Below, piece by piece: positions 26,868-36,243 of a stretch of DNA of 64,000 bases. Origin of the DNA: Nitrososphaerota archaeon (GTDB lineage Archaea; Thermoproteota; Nitrososphaeria; Nitrososphaerales; Nitrosopumilaceae); contig JAGWFT010000001.1 of assembly GCA_028867755.1 (NCBI GenBank), positions 598,727 through 662,726 of the forward strand. The letters run 5' to 3'. The notes under the pieces were generated by a model. The model was not told the DNA's origin. It was given only the letters and a program-made list of their open reading frames with translations, and ran no database searches. Made by a program: the position numbers and the translations under genes. Positions within the stretch are counted from its first letter, which is position 1; each line of letters opens with the position of its first letter.

Positions 26868-27494
26868 TTATTCAGGCGTACTTGATCTTTTTTGCTTTGC
26901 AAGAATCTTTTTTCTAACTATGAACCCGGCAAGACCTACAGCAATAGATACAAGAGCACCATCAACCAAAAGGTGTCTATTATCTGTGTTAATGGTTGTA
27001 TTGGTACTGTTTGCAGAGCCGATCTGAGACGTTGTATTGGAAACAGTTTGGTTTGATGTTTGTAATTCTCCCTGTCCTATGTAAATAGGAAAGGTAACCT
27101 CATCTAGTTGAGATGAACTATCTTTTGAAAAAGCAGTATCATTTAGGTCTACTTCCACTTGATAGCTTCCAGGATAATCAAATTGATATGGTATTCCAAC
27201 CTTTCCTGTAATTGTAGATCCTCCTGGCAGTATGAGTAGCTGAGAAGTTTCATTTCTTATGATAAACTTGTAATAAATGTCTCCGCGTGGGGCTTTAGTC
27301 TGTGGGTCTATAAACTGGATGAGAATGATAGTGGGTTGACCTGTGATGGGGTCTGCCGGAGCAGTTGAGAGATTAACATATGCTAGTCCCTTACTTGATA
27401 ATCTGGTTTGTGGCACAGATTCTTCTTGAGCATAGACTATGTGTTGGAATAATAATGCAAGCATGACAAAAGCTGACAATTTTAACAATGTCAA
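26868..27494 (-). CDS. Exported membrane-anchored protein, unknown
   Basis: A 208-residue protein with an N-terminal signal peptide (about 1-22), an extracellular beta domain (FIDPQTKAPRGDIYYKFII, GYPGSYQVEV-like strands), a Ser/Thr/Asn-rich stalk, and one C-terminal transmembrane helix (about 176-196) followed by basic residues. This type-I layout is common among thaumarchaeal surface proteins. No PEFG signal is present. Confidence 0.6.
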   Translation of the reverse strand: MTLLKLSAFVMLALLFQHIVYAQEESVPQTRLSSKGLAYVNLSTAPADPITGQPTIILIQFIDPQTKAPRGDIYYKFIIRNETSQLLILPGGSTITGKVGIPYQFDYPGSYQVEVDLNDTAFSKDSSSQLDEVTFPIYIGQGELQTSNQTVSNTTSQIGSANSTNTTINTDNRHLLVDGALVSIAVGLAGFIVRKKILAKQKRSSTPE

Positions 27495-27585
27495 AACTAA
27501 TCTTTTTTAGATGACTTTTATTGGAATGTAAACGTTTGGAGGAATTCTTCTGCAAACGTTTTAATTTCTAAAAGGATCATTTCTC

Positions 27586-28860
27586 TTGTTGAATATAACT
27601 GAAAAAATTCTAGCTAGAGCATCAGGAAAAACCAGAGTCTCGCCAGATGATGTTGTGTTTGCTAATGTAGATAAAGTAATGATGCATGATGTGTCTGGGC
27701 CAGGTGTAATCGCAGTATTTGAAAAGCTAAAGAAGACTGGGATGAAGATTGAAAAATTATGGGCTCCGGAAAAAGTGTGGGTTGCTGAGGATCATTTTGT
27801 ACCAGCAGCTGATAAAGTATCTGCTCAAAATGTGGTTTTATTAACACAGTTCACAAAACAGTATGGCATAGGAAAGCATTTCAAATATGGAATGGGTCAG
27901 TATGGTATTTGCCATACGCTTTCCCATGAAGAGGCTATGGTATTGCCAGGTGAAGTCTACGTTGGAGGAGACTCGCATACCAATACCACTGGTGCTCTGG
28001 GTGCATTTGCGGCAGGACTTGGGCATACTGATGTGGCATATGTTCTGTTAAATGGAAAGATCTGGTTCAAGATTCCAGAGACATTATACTTTAAGCTAAA
28101 TGGAAAATTGCCAGATTATGTGATGGCAAAGGATCTGATATTGAAAATAATTGGAGATATTGGAACAGATGGTGCAGCATACAAGACAATGCAATTTGGA
28201 GGATCTGGAATTTCTGAAATGTCTGTTGAGGAGAGATTAACCTTAACTAATATGACTACTGAAGCTGGAGCAAAAAGCGGAATAATAGAGCCAGATCAAA
28301 AAATAAGAGATTATCTTGTACAGAGAGGAGCGACCAACTACAATGAAGTTCATGGGGATGCCGACTCGCAATATTCCAAAGTCTACGAGTATGATGCTGC
28401 TGAACTTGACCCAATTGTAGCTAAACCATTCTCTCCAGAGAATGTTGCAGTTGTACGAGATCTGTCATCTATATCACTTGACAAGGCATACATTGGTTCA
28501 TGTACTGGAGCAAAACTTGAGGACTTGAGAGCAGCTGCAAAAATACTCAAGGGAAGGACTGTAAAGATTAGGACCGAAATACTTCCTGCAGCGATATCTA
28601 TCTTCAAGAAGGCGATGGATGAGGGACTGGTAAAGATCTTCATGGATGCAGGGGCAATGGTAGGACCACCAACCTGTGGAGCCTGTTGTGGTGCACATAT
28701 GGGAGTCTTGGCAAAAGACGAGGTATGCATAAGCACCACTAATAGAAACTTCCCAGGCAGAATGGGGCATGTTGAATCAAAAACATATCTTGCTTCACCA
28801 CTTGTTGCAGCAGCATCTGCAATTACAGGTAAAATTACAGACCCGAGGGATATCAAATGA
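27586..28860 (+). CDS. leuC: Isopropylmalate/homoaconitate dehydratase family, large subunit, archaeal type
   Basis: A 424-residue aconitase-family protein starting at TTG 27586. The [4Fe-4S] cysteines are in GSCTGAKLEDLRAA and PTCGACCGAHMG. The gene overlaps its small subunit by 4 bases. The size and sequence type are archaeal (about 420 residues), in contrast to the bacterial-type LeuC at 29,408. It may be the isopropylmalate isomerase or the homoaconitase of the LysW-dependent lysine pathway, or both; sequence alone does not decide. Confidence 0.9.
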   Translation: MLNITEKILARASGKTRVSPDDVVFANVDKVMMHDVSGPGVIAVFEKLKKTGMKIEKLWAPEKVWVAEDHFVPAADKVSAQNVVLLTQFTKQYGIGKHFKYGMGQYGICHTLSHEEAMVLPGEVYVGGDSHTNTTGALGAFAAGLGHTDVAYVLLNGKIWFKIPETLYFKLNGKLPDYVMAKDLILKIIGDIGTDGAAYKTMQFGGSGISEMSVEERLTLTNMTTEAGAKSGIIEPDQKIRDYLVQRGATNYNEVHGDADSQYSKVYEYDAAELDPIVAKPFSPENVAVVRDLSSISLDKAYIGSCTGAKLEDLRAAAKILKGRTVKIRTEILPAAISIFKKAMDEGLVKIFMDAGAMVGPPTCGACCGAHMGVLAKDEVCISTTNRNFPGRMGHVESKTYLASPLVAAASAITGKITDPRDIK

Positions 28861-29339
28861 AAGGTTCTGTAATAAAATATGAAAGAGACAATATTGACAC
28901 TGATGTGATCTTACCAGGACCATATCTCAAGATTCATGACTATGCGGAGCTTGCAACACATGCAATGGAAGGAATTGACAAAGATTTCCACAAAAAAGTA
29001 AAACCAGGAGATTTCATAGTTACGGGCAGAAATTTTGGTTGCGGTTCATCTAGGGAACATGCACCAATAGCTCTGTCATATTCTGGGGTCAAGGCGGTTC
29101 TGGCAATCTCATTTGCAAGAATCTTCTACCGAAATGCGGTAGATGGAGCATTCTTGTTACCTATAGAAATAGAAGAGAATACCTACAAGGACATATCTGA
29201 AGGAGATCAGCTCGAGATTGACACATCTAAAAATGAAATAAGGAATATCACAAAAAGCAAGACTTACAATATGAGACCATTTCCAGAATTGATAGGAAAA
29301 ATAATTGCAGCAGGTGGGCTGTTCAATTATAAACCATAG
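28857..29339 (+). CDS. leuD: Isopropylmalate/homoaconitate dehydratase family, small subunit, archaeal type
   Basis: A 160-residue swivel-domain subunit. The conserved NIDTDVILPGPYL and NFGCGSSREHAP motifs bind substrate and contact the Fe-S site of the partner. Its length is that of archaeal LeuD/LysU, about 36 residues shorter than the second copy in this window. The 4-base overlap with the large-subunit gene shows that they form one complex. Confidence 0.92.
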   Translation: MKGSVIKYERDNIDTDVILPGPYLKIHDYAELATHAMEGIDKDFHKKVKPGDFIVTGRNFGCGSSREHAPIALSYSGVKAVLAISFARIFYRNAVDGAFLLPIEIEENTYKDISEGDQLEIDTSKNEIRNITKSKTYNMRPFPELIGKIIAAGGLFNYKP

Positions 29340-29407
29340 TAAAATAACTGTCTAAAACAATTCTTTGTTATACCATTATATCTCCGATTTGAAGGTAAAT
29401 ACTTTAG

Positions 29408-30823
29408 ATGACAAAGACCTTATTTGAAAAAATCTGGGACTCGCATGTAGTATTAGATGAGGGAAATGGACGTTCTTTACTATATGTTGACAGGCATCTA
29501 GTACACGAGGTTACATCACCGCAGGCCTTTGATGGCTTGCGTATAGCCAAGAGAAAGGTGAGAAGAACAGATCTTACTTTTGCAACAATGGATCATAATG
29601 TGCCAACAAATAACAGATCATTACCCCTAGTAGACCAAACTTCTGCAATGCAGATAAAGACACTTGAAAGAAACTGTAAAGATTTTGGCATTGAGCTTTT
29701 TGATATAGATAGCCCAGACCAAGGAATAGTTCATGTTATAGGACCTGAGCTTGGTATAACATTGCCAGGAACGACCATTGTTTGTGGTGACAGTCATACT
29801 TCGACACATGGAGCTTTTGGTGCACTTGCCTTTGGAATTGGCACAAGTGATGTAGAGCATGTATTAGCTACTCAATGCATATGGCTGGAAAAGCCAAAAA
29901 CATTCGAGATTCGTGTGGAAGGAAAGCGAAAAAATCCCCACGCAGTAACTGCAAAGGATATCATATTATCAATAATACGAAAAATTGGTACTGCTGGTGG
30001 TACAGGTGCAGCATTTGAGTATAGAGGAGAGGCAATCTCTGAACTTAGCATGGAACAAAGGATGACAATATGTAACATGTCAATTGAAGGAGGGGCACGA
30101 GCTGGCCTTGTAGCCCCAGATAAAAAGACATTTGATTATTTACGAGGCAGAAGATATGTCCCAAAAAATTATGATGCATTAGTCGAGTATTGGCAAGAAA
30201 ACTTGAAGACTGATAGTAATGTGCAATTTGACAAAAGTTTTACATTGCATGCAGACACCATTGCACCTCAGGTTAGTTGGGGCACAAATCCTGCAATGAC
30301 TGTTGACGTTACAGGAAAGGTTCCGTTTCCTGAAGAATATGCACAAGGAAGCATAGAGGAAGAAAAAGCTGCATCCAAAGCACTACAATACATGGGGCTA
30401 AAACCAGGAACCTCTATTACAGACATTGATCTAGACCGAGTCTTCATCGGCTCTTGTACAAATTCTAGGCTTGAAGACTTGACCGAGGCTGCAAGAGTGG
30501 TAAAAGGAAAGAAGGTTTCATCAAAAGTAAGAGCAATGATTGTACCAGGTTCACAGCATGTAAAGAGACAAGCAGAGGAACTGGGTCTTGATAGAGTCTT
30601 CAAGGATGCAGGTTTTGAGTGGCGTGAGTCAGGATGTAGCATGTGCCTTGGAATGAATCCAGATATACTATCTGCCGGGGAGCGATGTGCTAGTACTTCT
30701 AACAGAAATTTCGAAGGCAGACAAGGTTCTGGTGGTAGAACTCATCTTGTTAGTCCAGTAATGGCAGCTGCTGCAGCAATTCGGGGACATTTTGTTGATG
30801 TACGAGATCTGGACTTGAACTGA
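29408..30823 (+). CDS. leuC: 3-isopropylmalate dehydratase large subunit, bacterial type
   Basis: A 471-residue protein of the bacterial LeuC type. It has [29 protein letters not shown] and [15 protein letters not shown]. The Fe-S ligands are in [13 protein letters not shown] and [12 protein letters not shown]. It isomerises 2- and 3-isopropylmalate in leucine synthesis. It differs strongly from the archaeal-type set immediately upstream, so the two are not recent duplicates; one was probably acquired from bacteria. The small subunit follows after 1 base. Confidence 0.93.
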   Translation: MTKTLFEKIWDSHVVLDEGNGRSLLYVDRHLVHEVTSPQAFDGLRIAKRKVRRTDLTFATMDHNVPTNNRSLPLVDQTSAMQIKTLERNCKDFGIELFDIDSPDQGIVHVIGPELGITLPGTTIVCGDSHTSTHGAFGALAFGIGTSDVEHVLATQCIWLEKPKTFEIRVEGKRKNPHAVTAKDIILSIIRKIGTAGGTGAAFEYRGEAISELSMEQRMTICNMSIEGGARAGLVAPDKKTFDYLRGRRYVPKNYDALVEYWQENLKTDSNVQFDKSFTLHADTIAPQVSWGTNPAMTVDVTGKVPFPEEYAQGSIEEEKAASKALQYMGLKPGTSITDIDLDRVFIGSCTNSRLEDLTEAARVVKGKKVSSKVRAMIVPGSQHVKRQAEELGLDRVFKDAGFEWRESGCSMCLGMNPDILSAGERCASTSNRNFEGRQGSGGRTHLVSPVMAAAAAIRGHFVDVRDLDLN

Positions 30824-30824
30824 A

Positions 30825-31415
30825 ATGGAACCTTTTACAAAAATTAAGAGCATTGTAACTCCGCTTGACAAGGTTAACGTTGACACAGATCAGATAATCC
30901 CAAAGCAATTCCTAAAGCTAATTCAAAAAACTGGATTTGGCCAGTACCTCTTTTATGATTGGAGATATGAAAAAGATGGAACTCCGCGAAAAGACTTTGT
31001 CCTAAACGAGTCTAGATATAAAGATTCCAAGATATTGCTAACAAGAAATAATTTTGGATGTGGTTCAAGTAGGGAGCATGCAGCTTGGGCACTCTTAGAT
31101 TTTGGATTCCGAGCTATAATATCTACCTCATTTGCTGATATTTTTTACAATAATTGTTTCAAAAATGGTATACTTGCAATAAAGGTAAGCGAAGAAACAC
31201 TACAAAAATTATTTGAAAACACGTCTGAAATTGAGATAGACCTGGAAAAACAAATCATAAGTAATGATGGTACTATTACGTCTTTTGAGATTGAGCCTCA
31301 TTGGAAGAAAATTCTTCTTGAGGGCCTTGATGATATTGCAGTTACATTACAATACAATGATGAGATCTCAAAATATGAAAATAAACAGAGAAACTCTAAG
31401 ATCCGAGTTTCTTAA
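30825..31415 (+). CDS. leuD: 3-isopropylmalate dehydratase small subunit, bacterial type
   Basis: A 196-residue protein. It contains VNVDTDQIIPKQFLK, FLYDWRYEKDG-like YLFYDWRYEKDG, and NNFGCGSSREHAAWAL, all typical of bacterial LeuD of about 200 residues. It is directly coupled to the large subunit. The 3' end overlaps a convergent nucleotidyltransferase gene by 20 bases. Confidence 0.93.
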   Translation: MEPFTKIKSIVTPLDKVNVDTDQIIPKQFLKLIQKTGFGQYLFYDWRYEKDGTPRKDFVLNESRYKDSKILLTRNNFGCGSSREHAAWALLDFGFRAIISTSFADIFYNNCFKNGILAIKVSEETLQKLFENTSEIEIDLEKQIISNDGTITSFEIEPHWKKILLEGLDDIAVTLQYNDEISKYENKQRNSKIRVS

Positions 31416-32130
31416 TTATTACACTTACTAGTTCTTTTTCTCTTTCTACACGGCTTGGGGAATCAACGTCAATCCATGGGCTCTTTCCTATGTCGTAGGC
31501 ACTAATCTTGCCTTCTTTTGATAGCGATTGTAGAATATCATATGAGAGATTCAATGCTTTTCTTCTAGTCTTTTTTAATTTGATTATCTTTAGAATTTTT
31601 GAATTTAATATGTAAACGCCAAGACATTCTGCCATCTCAAGTTTTATCATGGGTTTTTCCCTGAATTCAACGACAATCCCGTCTTCTACTATGGCATATC
31701 CAGTCTCTTCTTTTCTGTATCTTCTTGTAGCTATTGTGGCCAAAGTGTTTTGTTTTATGTGGAACTGGAACATATTTTTGATATCAATGGGTGTTAGGTT
31801 ATCCACAAACCATAACAGAAATTCTGCATTTTTTCCTAGCATTTTTTCTAAATGTACTAGATCTCCACCAGTTCCGCTCTGTGAGTCCTGAATGAATTTG
31901 AGAGGTTTTCCTGCTATTTTCTGATTTTCAAAATATCTTTCTATCTGCTTGCCAAGTCCATCAAAGTCTGCAAGAATGATTATCCCATCTATGATCTTAA
32001 ACGATGAAAGATATCTAACAATGTGTGCAATCAGTGGCTTTCCATGAATTGGTATCATTGCCTTTGGAATATAGTCTGTAAACGGCCTTCCACGTGTTCC
32101 ATGTCCGCCGGCCAGAATTACAGCTTTCAA
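31396..32130 (-). CDS. NDP-sugar pyrophosphorylase-type nucleotidyltransferase
   Basis: A 244-residue protein. The N-terminus has AVILAGGHGTRGRPFTDYIPKAMIP, the nucleotide-binding signature of sugar-1-phosphate nucleotidyltransferases; WFVDNL and VVEFREKP give the sugar- and metal-binding strands. The substrate (glucose- or mannose-1-phosphate) is uncertain. It begins 3 bases after the stop of ribosomal protein S9 and is probably transcribed with it. That is unusual, because rpoN and rpoK commonly follow S9 in archaea. Confidence 0.85.
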   Translation of the reverse strand: MKAVILAGGHGTRGRPFTDYIPKAMIPIHGKPLIAHIVRYLSSFKIIDGIIILADFDGLGKQIERYFENQKIAGKPLKFIQDSQSGTGGDLVHLEKMLGKNAEFLLWFVDNLTPIDIKNMFQFHIKQNTLATIATRRYRKEETGYAIVEDGIVVEFREKPMIKLEMAECLGVYILNSKILKIIKLKKTRRKALNLSYDILQSLSKEGKISAYDIGKSPWIDVDSPSRVEREKELVSVIIKKLGS

Positions 32131-32132
32131 AA

Positions 32133-32588
32133 CTATCTGTAAGATTTCTGTTTTCTTCTTCTGGCGCTTGGACCACCAAACTTCTTTGGTTCCTTTCTCC
32201 TGTCATCGCCACTAAGCAAGTGTTTATCATATTCTGAGATTTTCTTTTTTAGATCTTCGCGAACTGATCTTGTGAACGGATGGTCTTTTGGCTCTTTTCT
32301 TGTCTTTGTCCAGCCTGTCAGAGCTCTTGATATTGCAACAGCACTAGCATATGATTGTCCCATGAAGCCGCCTCCATGTACTCTAACTGAAAGATCAACT
32401 TTGTTTCTAAGTTCGCCTGTGAGTTCAAGCGGTGCAAGTATTACCTCTCTTGATATCTCTTGTTGAATCATCTCTACTGGAACATTGTTGATTCTAACTT
32501 GACCTTCTCCTTTTGTAATAAAAGCATGAGCTCGTGCGGCCTTTCTTGATGCAAAGTAAGTTTCAAGTTTTGCCATTATTCGTGCCAT
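32133..32588 (-). CDS. rps9: Ribosomal protein uS9
   Basis: A small-subunit protein whose C-terminal tail reaches the P site. Landmarks are YFASRKAARAHAFI, GEGQVRINNVPVE, VHGGGFMGQSYASAVAISRAL, and the basic C-terminus ending in RRRKQKSYR. The 151-residue length is slightly longer than typical because of the N-terminal MARIMAKLE; an internal ATG gives an alternative start. Overlaps uL13 by 13 bases. Confidence 0.96.
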   Translation of the reverse strand: MARIMAKLETYFASRKAARAHAFITKGEGQVRINNVPVEMIQQEISREVILAPLELTGELRNKVDLSVRVHGGGFMGQSYASAVAISRALTGWTKTRKEPKDHPFTRSVREDLKKKISEYDKHLLSGDDRRKEPKKFGGPSARRRKQKSYR

Positions 32589-33055
32589 CCTACTACTCTG
32601 CCTAGATCCCCAAAAGTTGTGTAATATGCAGCAGGCTTTCTTATTTTTGCATCATCAAACTGGGTAGTCTTTTTTGATCTTAATTCATTTGGAACTCCCA
32701 AGTATGCTCTCAATCTCTTCAAGGCTGTTTGGCCGGAAGGTTTGTTTTTTGGAAGCATACCTCGAACCATTTTCGTGATCATCGTATCAGGTCTACGAGG
32801 ATGGAATGGACCAAATTTAGGATTTGTAATACTTGCTATCTCAAGAAACTTTCTGTATTCTTCAATTATCATCATTTTGTTACCACTAAGCATGATGTTT
32901 TCAGAATTTACAATTGAAACTCTCGTTCCATTTATCAGTAATTTTGCAACATGTGAGCACAGTCTTCCTGCAATCTGATTCGTACCGTCTACAATTACAT
33001 CCTGTGGATTTTTAGATTCTGTCTTCTTTACTTGTGACTGTTCTTGCTTAACCAA
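32576..33055 (-). CDS. rpl13: Ribosomal protein uL13
   Basis: A 159-residue large-subunit protein with an extra charged N-terminal tail of about 18 residues before the core (VIVDGTNQIAGRLCSHVAKLL). FHPRRPDTMITKMVRGMLPKNKPSGQTALKRLRAYLG is the family-defining region. It lies in the order L18e-L13-S9 expected in archaea, overlapping L18e by 8 bases. Confidence 0.95.
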   Translation of the reverse strand: MVKQEQSQVKKTESKNPQDVIVDGTNQIAGRLCSHVAKLLINGTRVSIVNSENIMLSGNKMMIIEEYRKFLEIASITNPKFGPFHPRRPDTMITKMVRGMLPKNKPSGQTALKRLRAYLGVPNELRSKKTTQFDDAKIRKPAAYYTTFGDLGRVVGWHE

Positions 33056-33395
33056 TTATTTTCACTCCTTTACCTGTTGGGTTGCTCTTAATCAACTGTG
33101 CAAAGTCTACAATCTTTCCGCCTGACTGTGTTACCTTCTTTGCTCCTGTTGTAGAGATTGAGAAAGAACACAATGTTATCTTGTGTGAAATATTTCCGGT
33201 ACCGAGAACTTTTCCAGGTACGACCACTACATCATTATCACTTACAAATCTGTTAATTTGACCTAGGTTGACTACTCTTTTTGTTCTGGATGGTTTTAAC
33301 GCCATCTCTGCAAGCTTTAACCAAATGGGAGCTTTATTCTTCTTTGAGGCTACCTTGAGCTCTTTTGCCATTTGTATAACAACTTGATTAGTCAT
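33048..33395 (-). CDS. rpl18e: Ribosomal protein eL18
   Basis: A 115-residue archaeal/eukaryotic large-subunit protein, with WLKLAEMALKPSRTKRVVNLGQINRF, VVVPGKVLGTGNISHKIT and a conserved GTGVKIIG-like ending. It is the second gene after rpoD, as in most archaea. Confidence 0.95.
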   Translation of the reverse strand: MTNQVVIQMAKELKVASKKNKAPIWLKLAEMALKPSRTKRVVNLGQINRFVSDNDVVVVPGKVLGTGNISHKITLCSFSISTTGAKKVTQSGGKIVDFAQLIKSNPTGKGVKIIG

Positions 33396-33435
33396 GTGTA
33401 ATTATGCCAATTTTTACCCAAATATAATATATGCT

Positions 33436-34071
33436 TCAACCAAGTGCAGCAATTGTCTGCTGGAACTCGCCTAGCCTTTTCTCTAACTCTTCAACTGCAG
33501 CTTTTACTACTTGACCTGGAGCAAGGTTTCCGACTGTTTCCACAGTCAAGATATGTTCGTCTGCATTGCTACCGTCAGTTAGGACTGAAACAGTTGAAGA
33601 ATTCCACTTGGCATGCTCGCTACCACGTCCAAGTCTTGCATAAGCCTCAATCTTCAGCTTTTGACCTGGTGCCAAAGCTACTATTGGAATATTGGGATTT
33701 ACTGGTTTGACAACCTCATCTTCGGAGCTAAGATCTTGTGATGTGACAGTACGAGTTGTGTCAGAATTACCAGAATCTAGCATCAATAAAACCCTGCAAC
33801 GGCTACAGCCTACCTCACTGTGGCAATCGCATGCAGATGGTTCTACAAACCTAGAAAGATCAGTCCTCAATGGAAGCATTGCAAGTCTGTGAGATACGCC
33901 TTCATCTGCAAGAACAGACGAGTTTTCAATTATCACAACATCATCAACTGCAAAAGTAGGCACGCCAGAAAGACAAATTCTTCTAAGTGCATTGGCATAC
34001 TGAAGCGGTATTCCCTTTAGTTTAACAATAATTTTGTTTTCACTTTCTTCAATTATCTCTAGAGAAGTCAA
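33436..34071 (-). CDS. rpoD: DNA-directed RNA polymerase subunit D, short form without ferredoxin-like domain
   Basis: Homologue of eukaryotic Rpb3 and bacterial alpha. The 211 residues include KGIPLQYANALRRICLSGVPTFAVDDV (dimerisation domain) and VSHRLAMLPLRTD. Cys81, Cys83, Cys89 and Cys92 form a C-x-C-x5-C-x2-C site that resembles the zinc site of Rpb3. Many archaeal RpoD proteins have about 260 residues with an extra ferredoxin-like Fe-S domain; that domain is absent here. It is the first gene of the minus-strand operon with L18e, L13 and S9. Confidence 0.95.
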   Translation of the reverse strand: MTSLEIIEESENKIIVKLKGIPLQYANALRRICLSGVPTFAVDDVVIIENSSVLADEGVSHRLAMLPLRTDLSRFVEPSACDCHSEVGCSRCRVLLMLDSGNSDTTRTVTSQDLSSEDEVVKPVNPNIPIVALAPGQKLKIEAYARLGRGSEHAKWNSSTVSVLTDGSNADEHILTVETVGNLAPGQVVKAAVEELEKRLGEFQQTIAALG

Positions 34072-34156
34072 ATCTTGTAGATGAAGACTGAAATTCCAAA
34101 TAAAAATCTAGCGAGTTTTTCTCTATAGATAAATACCGAGAGTGAATACCTCAGTC

Positions 34157-34843
34157 ATGGACAAAGTTACTGTTGTTAGGTTGTCTGTAGAGGGAGAAAA
34201 GTTCGAAATTATAGTCAAACCCGATCCTGCCCTTGAGTTCAAACTTGGAAAAAGGAAGGAAATTTCAGGCATCTTAGTTTCTGATGAAGTATACGAGGAT
34301 TCTAACAAAGGAACACGTGCATCTACAGAAAAGCTGATGAAAGCGTTCAAAACTGCAGATGCCAACTCTATTGCGACAATCATACTGCAAAAAGGAGACC
34401 TTAATCTTACTACGGATCAGAGACGAAAGATGGTCTCAGAAAAGCGCAAGCAAATTGTGGACTTTATTGCAAAAACCTACGTCGATCCAAGATCCCATCT
34501 TCCACACCCGCCACTTAGAATAGAGCAAGCAATGGATGATGCTAGAGTCTCAATTGATCCATTTAGGAATCTAGATGAGCAAATAAAAGAAACGGTTGAA
34601 CATCTTCGCTCGATCATTCCTCTAAAGTCTGAAAACATGTTGCTTGAAATTATGGTACCTGCACAATTTGCAGCTCAATCTTATTCCGTGTTAAAATCAT
34701 TTGGTTCTCTGAAAAATGAACAATGGCAATCAAATGGATCTCTTAAAGTAATACTAGATATACCGGCTGCGGCAAGAGCAAATGTGATTGATAGATTGGG
34801 CTCGGTAACGAAAGGTACTGCTTCTGTTGAGGTTGCAAAATGA
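34157..34843 (+). CDS. SBDS family ribosome maturation protein
   Basis: Archaeal homologue of the Shwachman-Bodian-Diamond protein (Sdo1), which helps release an anti-association factor from the large subunit. Seen are FEIIVKPDPALEFKLGKRKEIS, the QKGDLNLTTDQRRKMVSEKRKQIV stretch and KTYVDPRSHLPHPPLRIEQAM. GTG 34142 is an alternative start, but a TATA-like box around 34123-34132 places a leaderless start at ATG 34157. It overlaps rrp4 by 4 bases and heads the exosome operon, the classic archaeal arrangement. Confidence 0.94.
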   Translation: MDKVTVVRLSVEGEKFEIIVKPDPALEFKLGKRKEISGILVSDEVYEDSNKGTRASTEKLMKAFKTADANSIATIILQKGDLNLTTDQRRKMVSEKRKQIVDFIAKTYVDPRSHLPHPPLRIEQAMDDARVSIDPFRNLDEQIKETVEHLRSIIPLKSENMLLEIMVPAQFAAQSYSVLKSFGSLKNEQWQSNGSLKVILDIPAAARANVIDRLGSVTKGTASVEVAK

Positions 34844-35544
34844 TGGATGTAAAAAGGCGGTATGTTATACCTGGGGATGTTGTCGCAACTGGACCGTTAA
34901 GGCCAGAACAAAATGTATACCAAGATGGCGAACGAATAATCTCAACATGTGTAGGCATATCAGAAATTTTTGAGAACGCTGTAAGAGTTATTCCACTAAC
35001 TGGAGTGTATATACCAAAAACAAACGACCTGGTAATAGGCAAAGTCATTGGTACCTCGCCGTTATCTTGGGAATTTGAAATTAATTCTTGTTTTATAGGG
35101 TTTTTACCAGCACAGGATGTTTTTGGCAGAGACTATTCTCCAACTAAAGATGAATTAAAGCAGAGATTGAACATTGGTGACTTGGTTGCTGCAAGAGTTG
35201 CAAATTTTGATAGATCACGAGATCCACTTCTGACAGTTCAAGATAGAGACTTGGGTAAGATTGATTCTGGTGAACTCGTTGAGATATCGCCAAGCAAAGT
35301 ACCTAGATTGATAGGTAAGAAAGGTTCGATGATCCAAACTATAGAGATGGCAACAAAGGCAATTATAACAATAGGGCAGAATGGTTGGGTTGTAGTATCT
35401 TGCGACGATCCAGAGGGATTATTAAAGGCGATTGAAGCAGTAAAAATGGTGGATGCCCTAGCGCATACACCAAACTTGACTGAAAGAGTCAAATCTATGC
35501 TAGGAGTACCAGAGGGTGAAAATAATGACACAATTAATGAGTGA
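34840..35544 (+). CDS. rrp4: Exosome RNA-binding subunit Rrp4
   Basis: The S1/KH cap subunit of the archaeal exosome. The 234 residues include an N-terminal domain (YVIPGDVVATGPLRPEQNVY), an S1 domain around residues 60-140, and a KH domain with LIGKKGSMIQTIEMAT. It recruits and orients RNA on the hexameric Rrp41-Rrp42 ring. The 4-base overlap with SBDS and the 29-base overlap with rrp41 indicate one operon. Confidence 0.96.
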   Translation: MMDVKRRYVIPGDVVATGPLRPEQNVYQDGERIISTCVGISEIFENAVRVIPLTGVYIPKTNDLVIGKVIGTSPLSWEFEINSCFIGFLPAQDVFGRDYSPTKDELKQRLNIGDLVAARVANFDRSRDPLLTVQDRDLGKIDSGELVEISPSKVPRLIGKKGSMIQTIEMATKAIITIGQNGWVVVSCDDPEGLLKAIEAVKMVDALAHTPNLTERVKSMLGVPEGENNDTINE

Positions 35545-36241
35545 AGATGGAATTAGATGTGATGGACGAAGAGTAGACCAACTAAGGAATATTTCGATCA
35601 AAGTTGGCGTCCTAAAGAATGCAGATGGCTCTGCATACATTGAATTTGGTAAAAATAAGATTCTTGCAGGTGTATTTGGACCACGTGATGTCCATCCAAA
35701 ACATATGGCAAATCAAGATACTGGAATTTTGCGATGTAGATATCACATGTCGCCATTTTCTGTGACTGAAAGAAAAAATCCGGCTCCATCCAGAAGAGAA
35801 ATTGAGATATCCAAAGTACTAAAAGAAGCACTTCAACCAGCTCTTATCTTGAAAGATTTTCCAAGAACTGTGATTGATGTCTTTGTGGAAGTTCTTCAGG
35901 CTGATGGCGGTTCTAGATGTGCTGCTCTTGATGCAGCAGCAGTGGCATTAGCAGATGCTGGAATACCAATGAGAGACTTGGTGTCAGCATGTGCAGCAGG
36001 TAAAGTAGCTGACAGAATAGTTCTTGATGTAAACAACGAAGAGGACCAAGAAGGTCAGGCGGATATGCCAGTTGCAATAATGCCAAACATGGGAAAAGTT
36101 ACTCTGATGCAGCTTGATGGGATTTTGACAGCAGATGAATACAAAACATGCCTGCAAACGGCCATAGGTGGTTGCAGGCAAGTCTACGAGGTCCAAAGAA
36201 GAGCACTTGTTGAAAGATATTTTGAAAGCGGAGCGCAATAA
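35516..36241 (+). CDS. rrp41: Exosome catalytic subunit Rrp41
   Basis: An RNase PH-domain subunit with phosphorolytic 3'-5' exonuclease activity. The 241 residues include IRCDGRRVDQLRNISIKVG, ADGSAYIEFG, the arginines in GILRCRYHM, and FVEVLQADGGSRCAALDAAA. The catalytic Asp region (DMPVAIMP) is intact. It pairs with the adjacent Rrp42. Confidence 0.96.
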   Translation: MKIMTQLMSEDGIRCDGRRVDQLRNISIKVGVLKNADGSAYIEFGKNKILAGVFGPRDVHPKHMANQDTGILRCRYHMSPFSVTERKNPAPSRREIEISKVLKEALQPALILKDFPRTVIDVFVEVLQADGGSRCAALDAAAVALADAGIPMRDLVSACAAGKVADRIVLDVNNEEDQEGQADMPVAIMPNMGKVTLMQLDGILTADEYKTCLQTAIGGCRQVYEVQRRALVERYFESGAQ

Positions 36242-36243
36242 AA

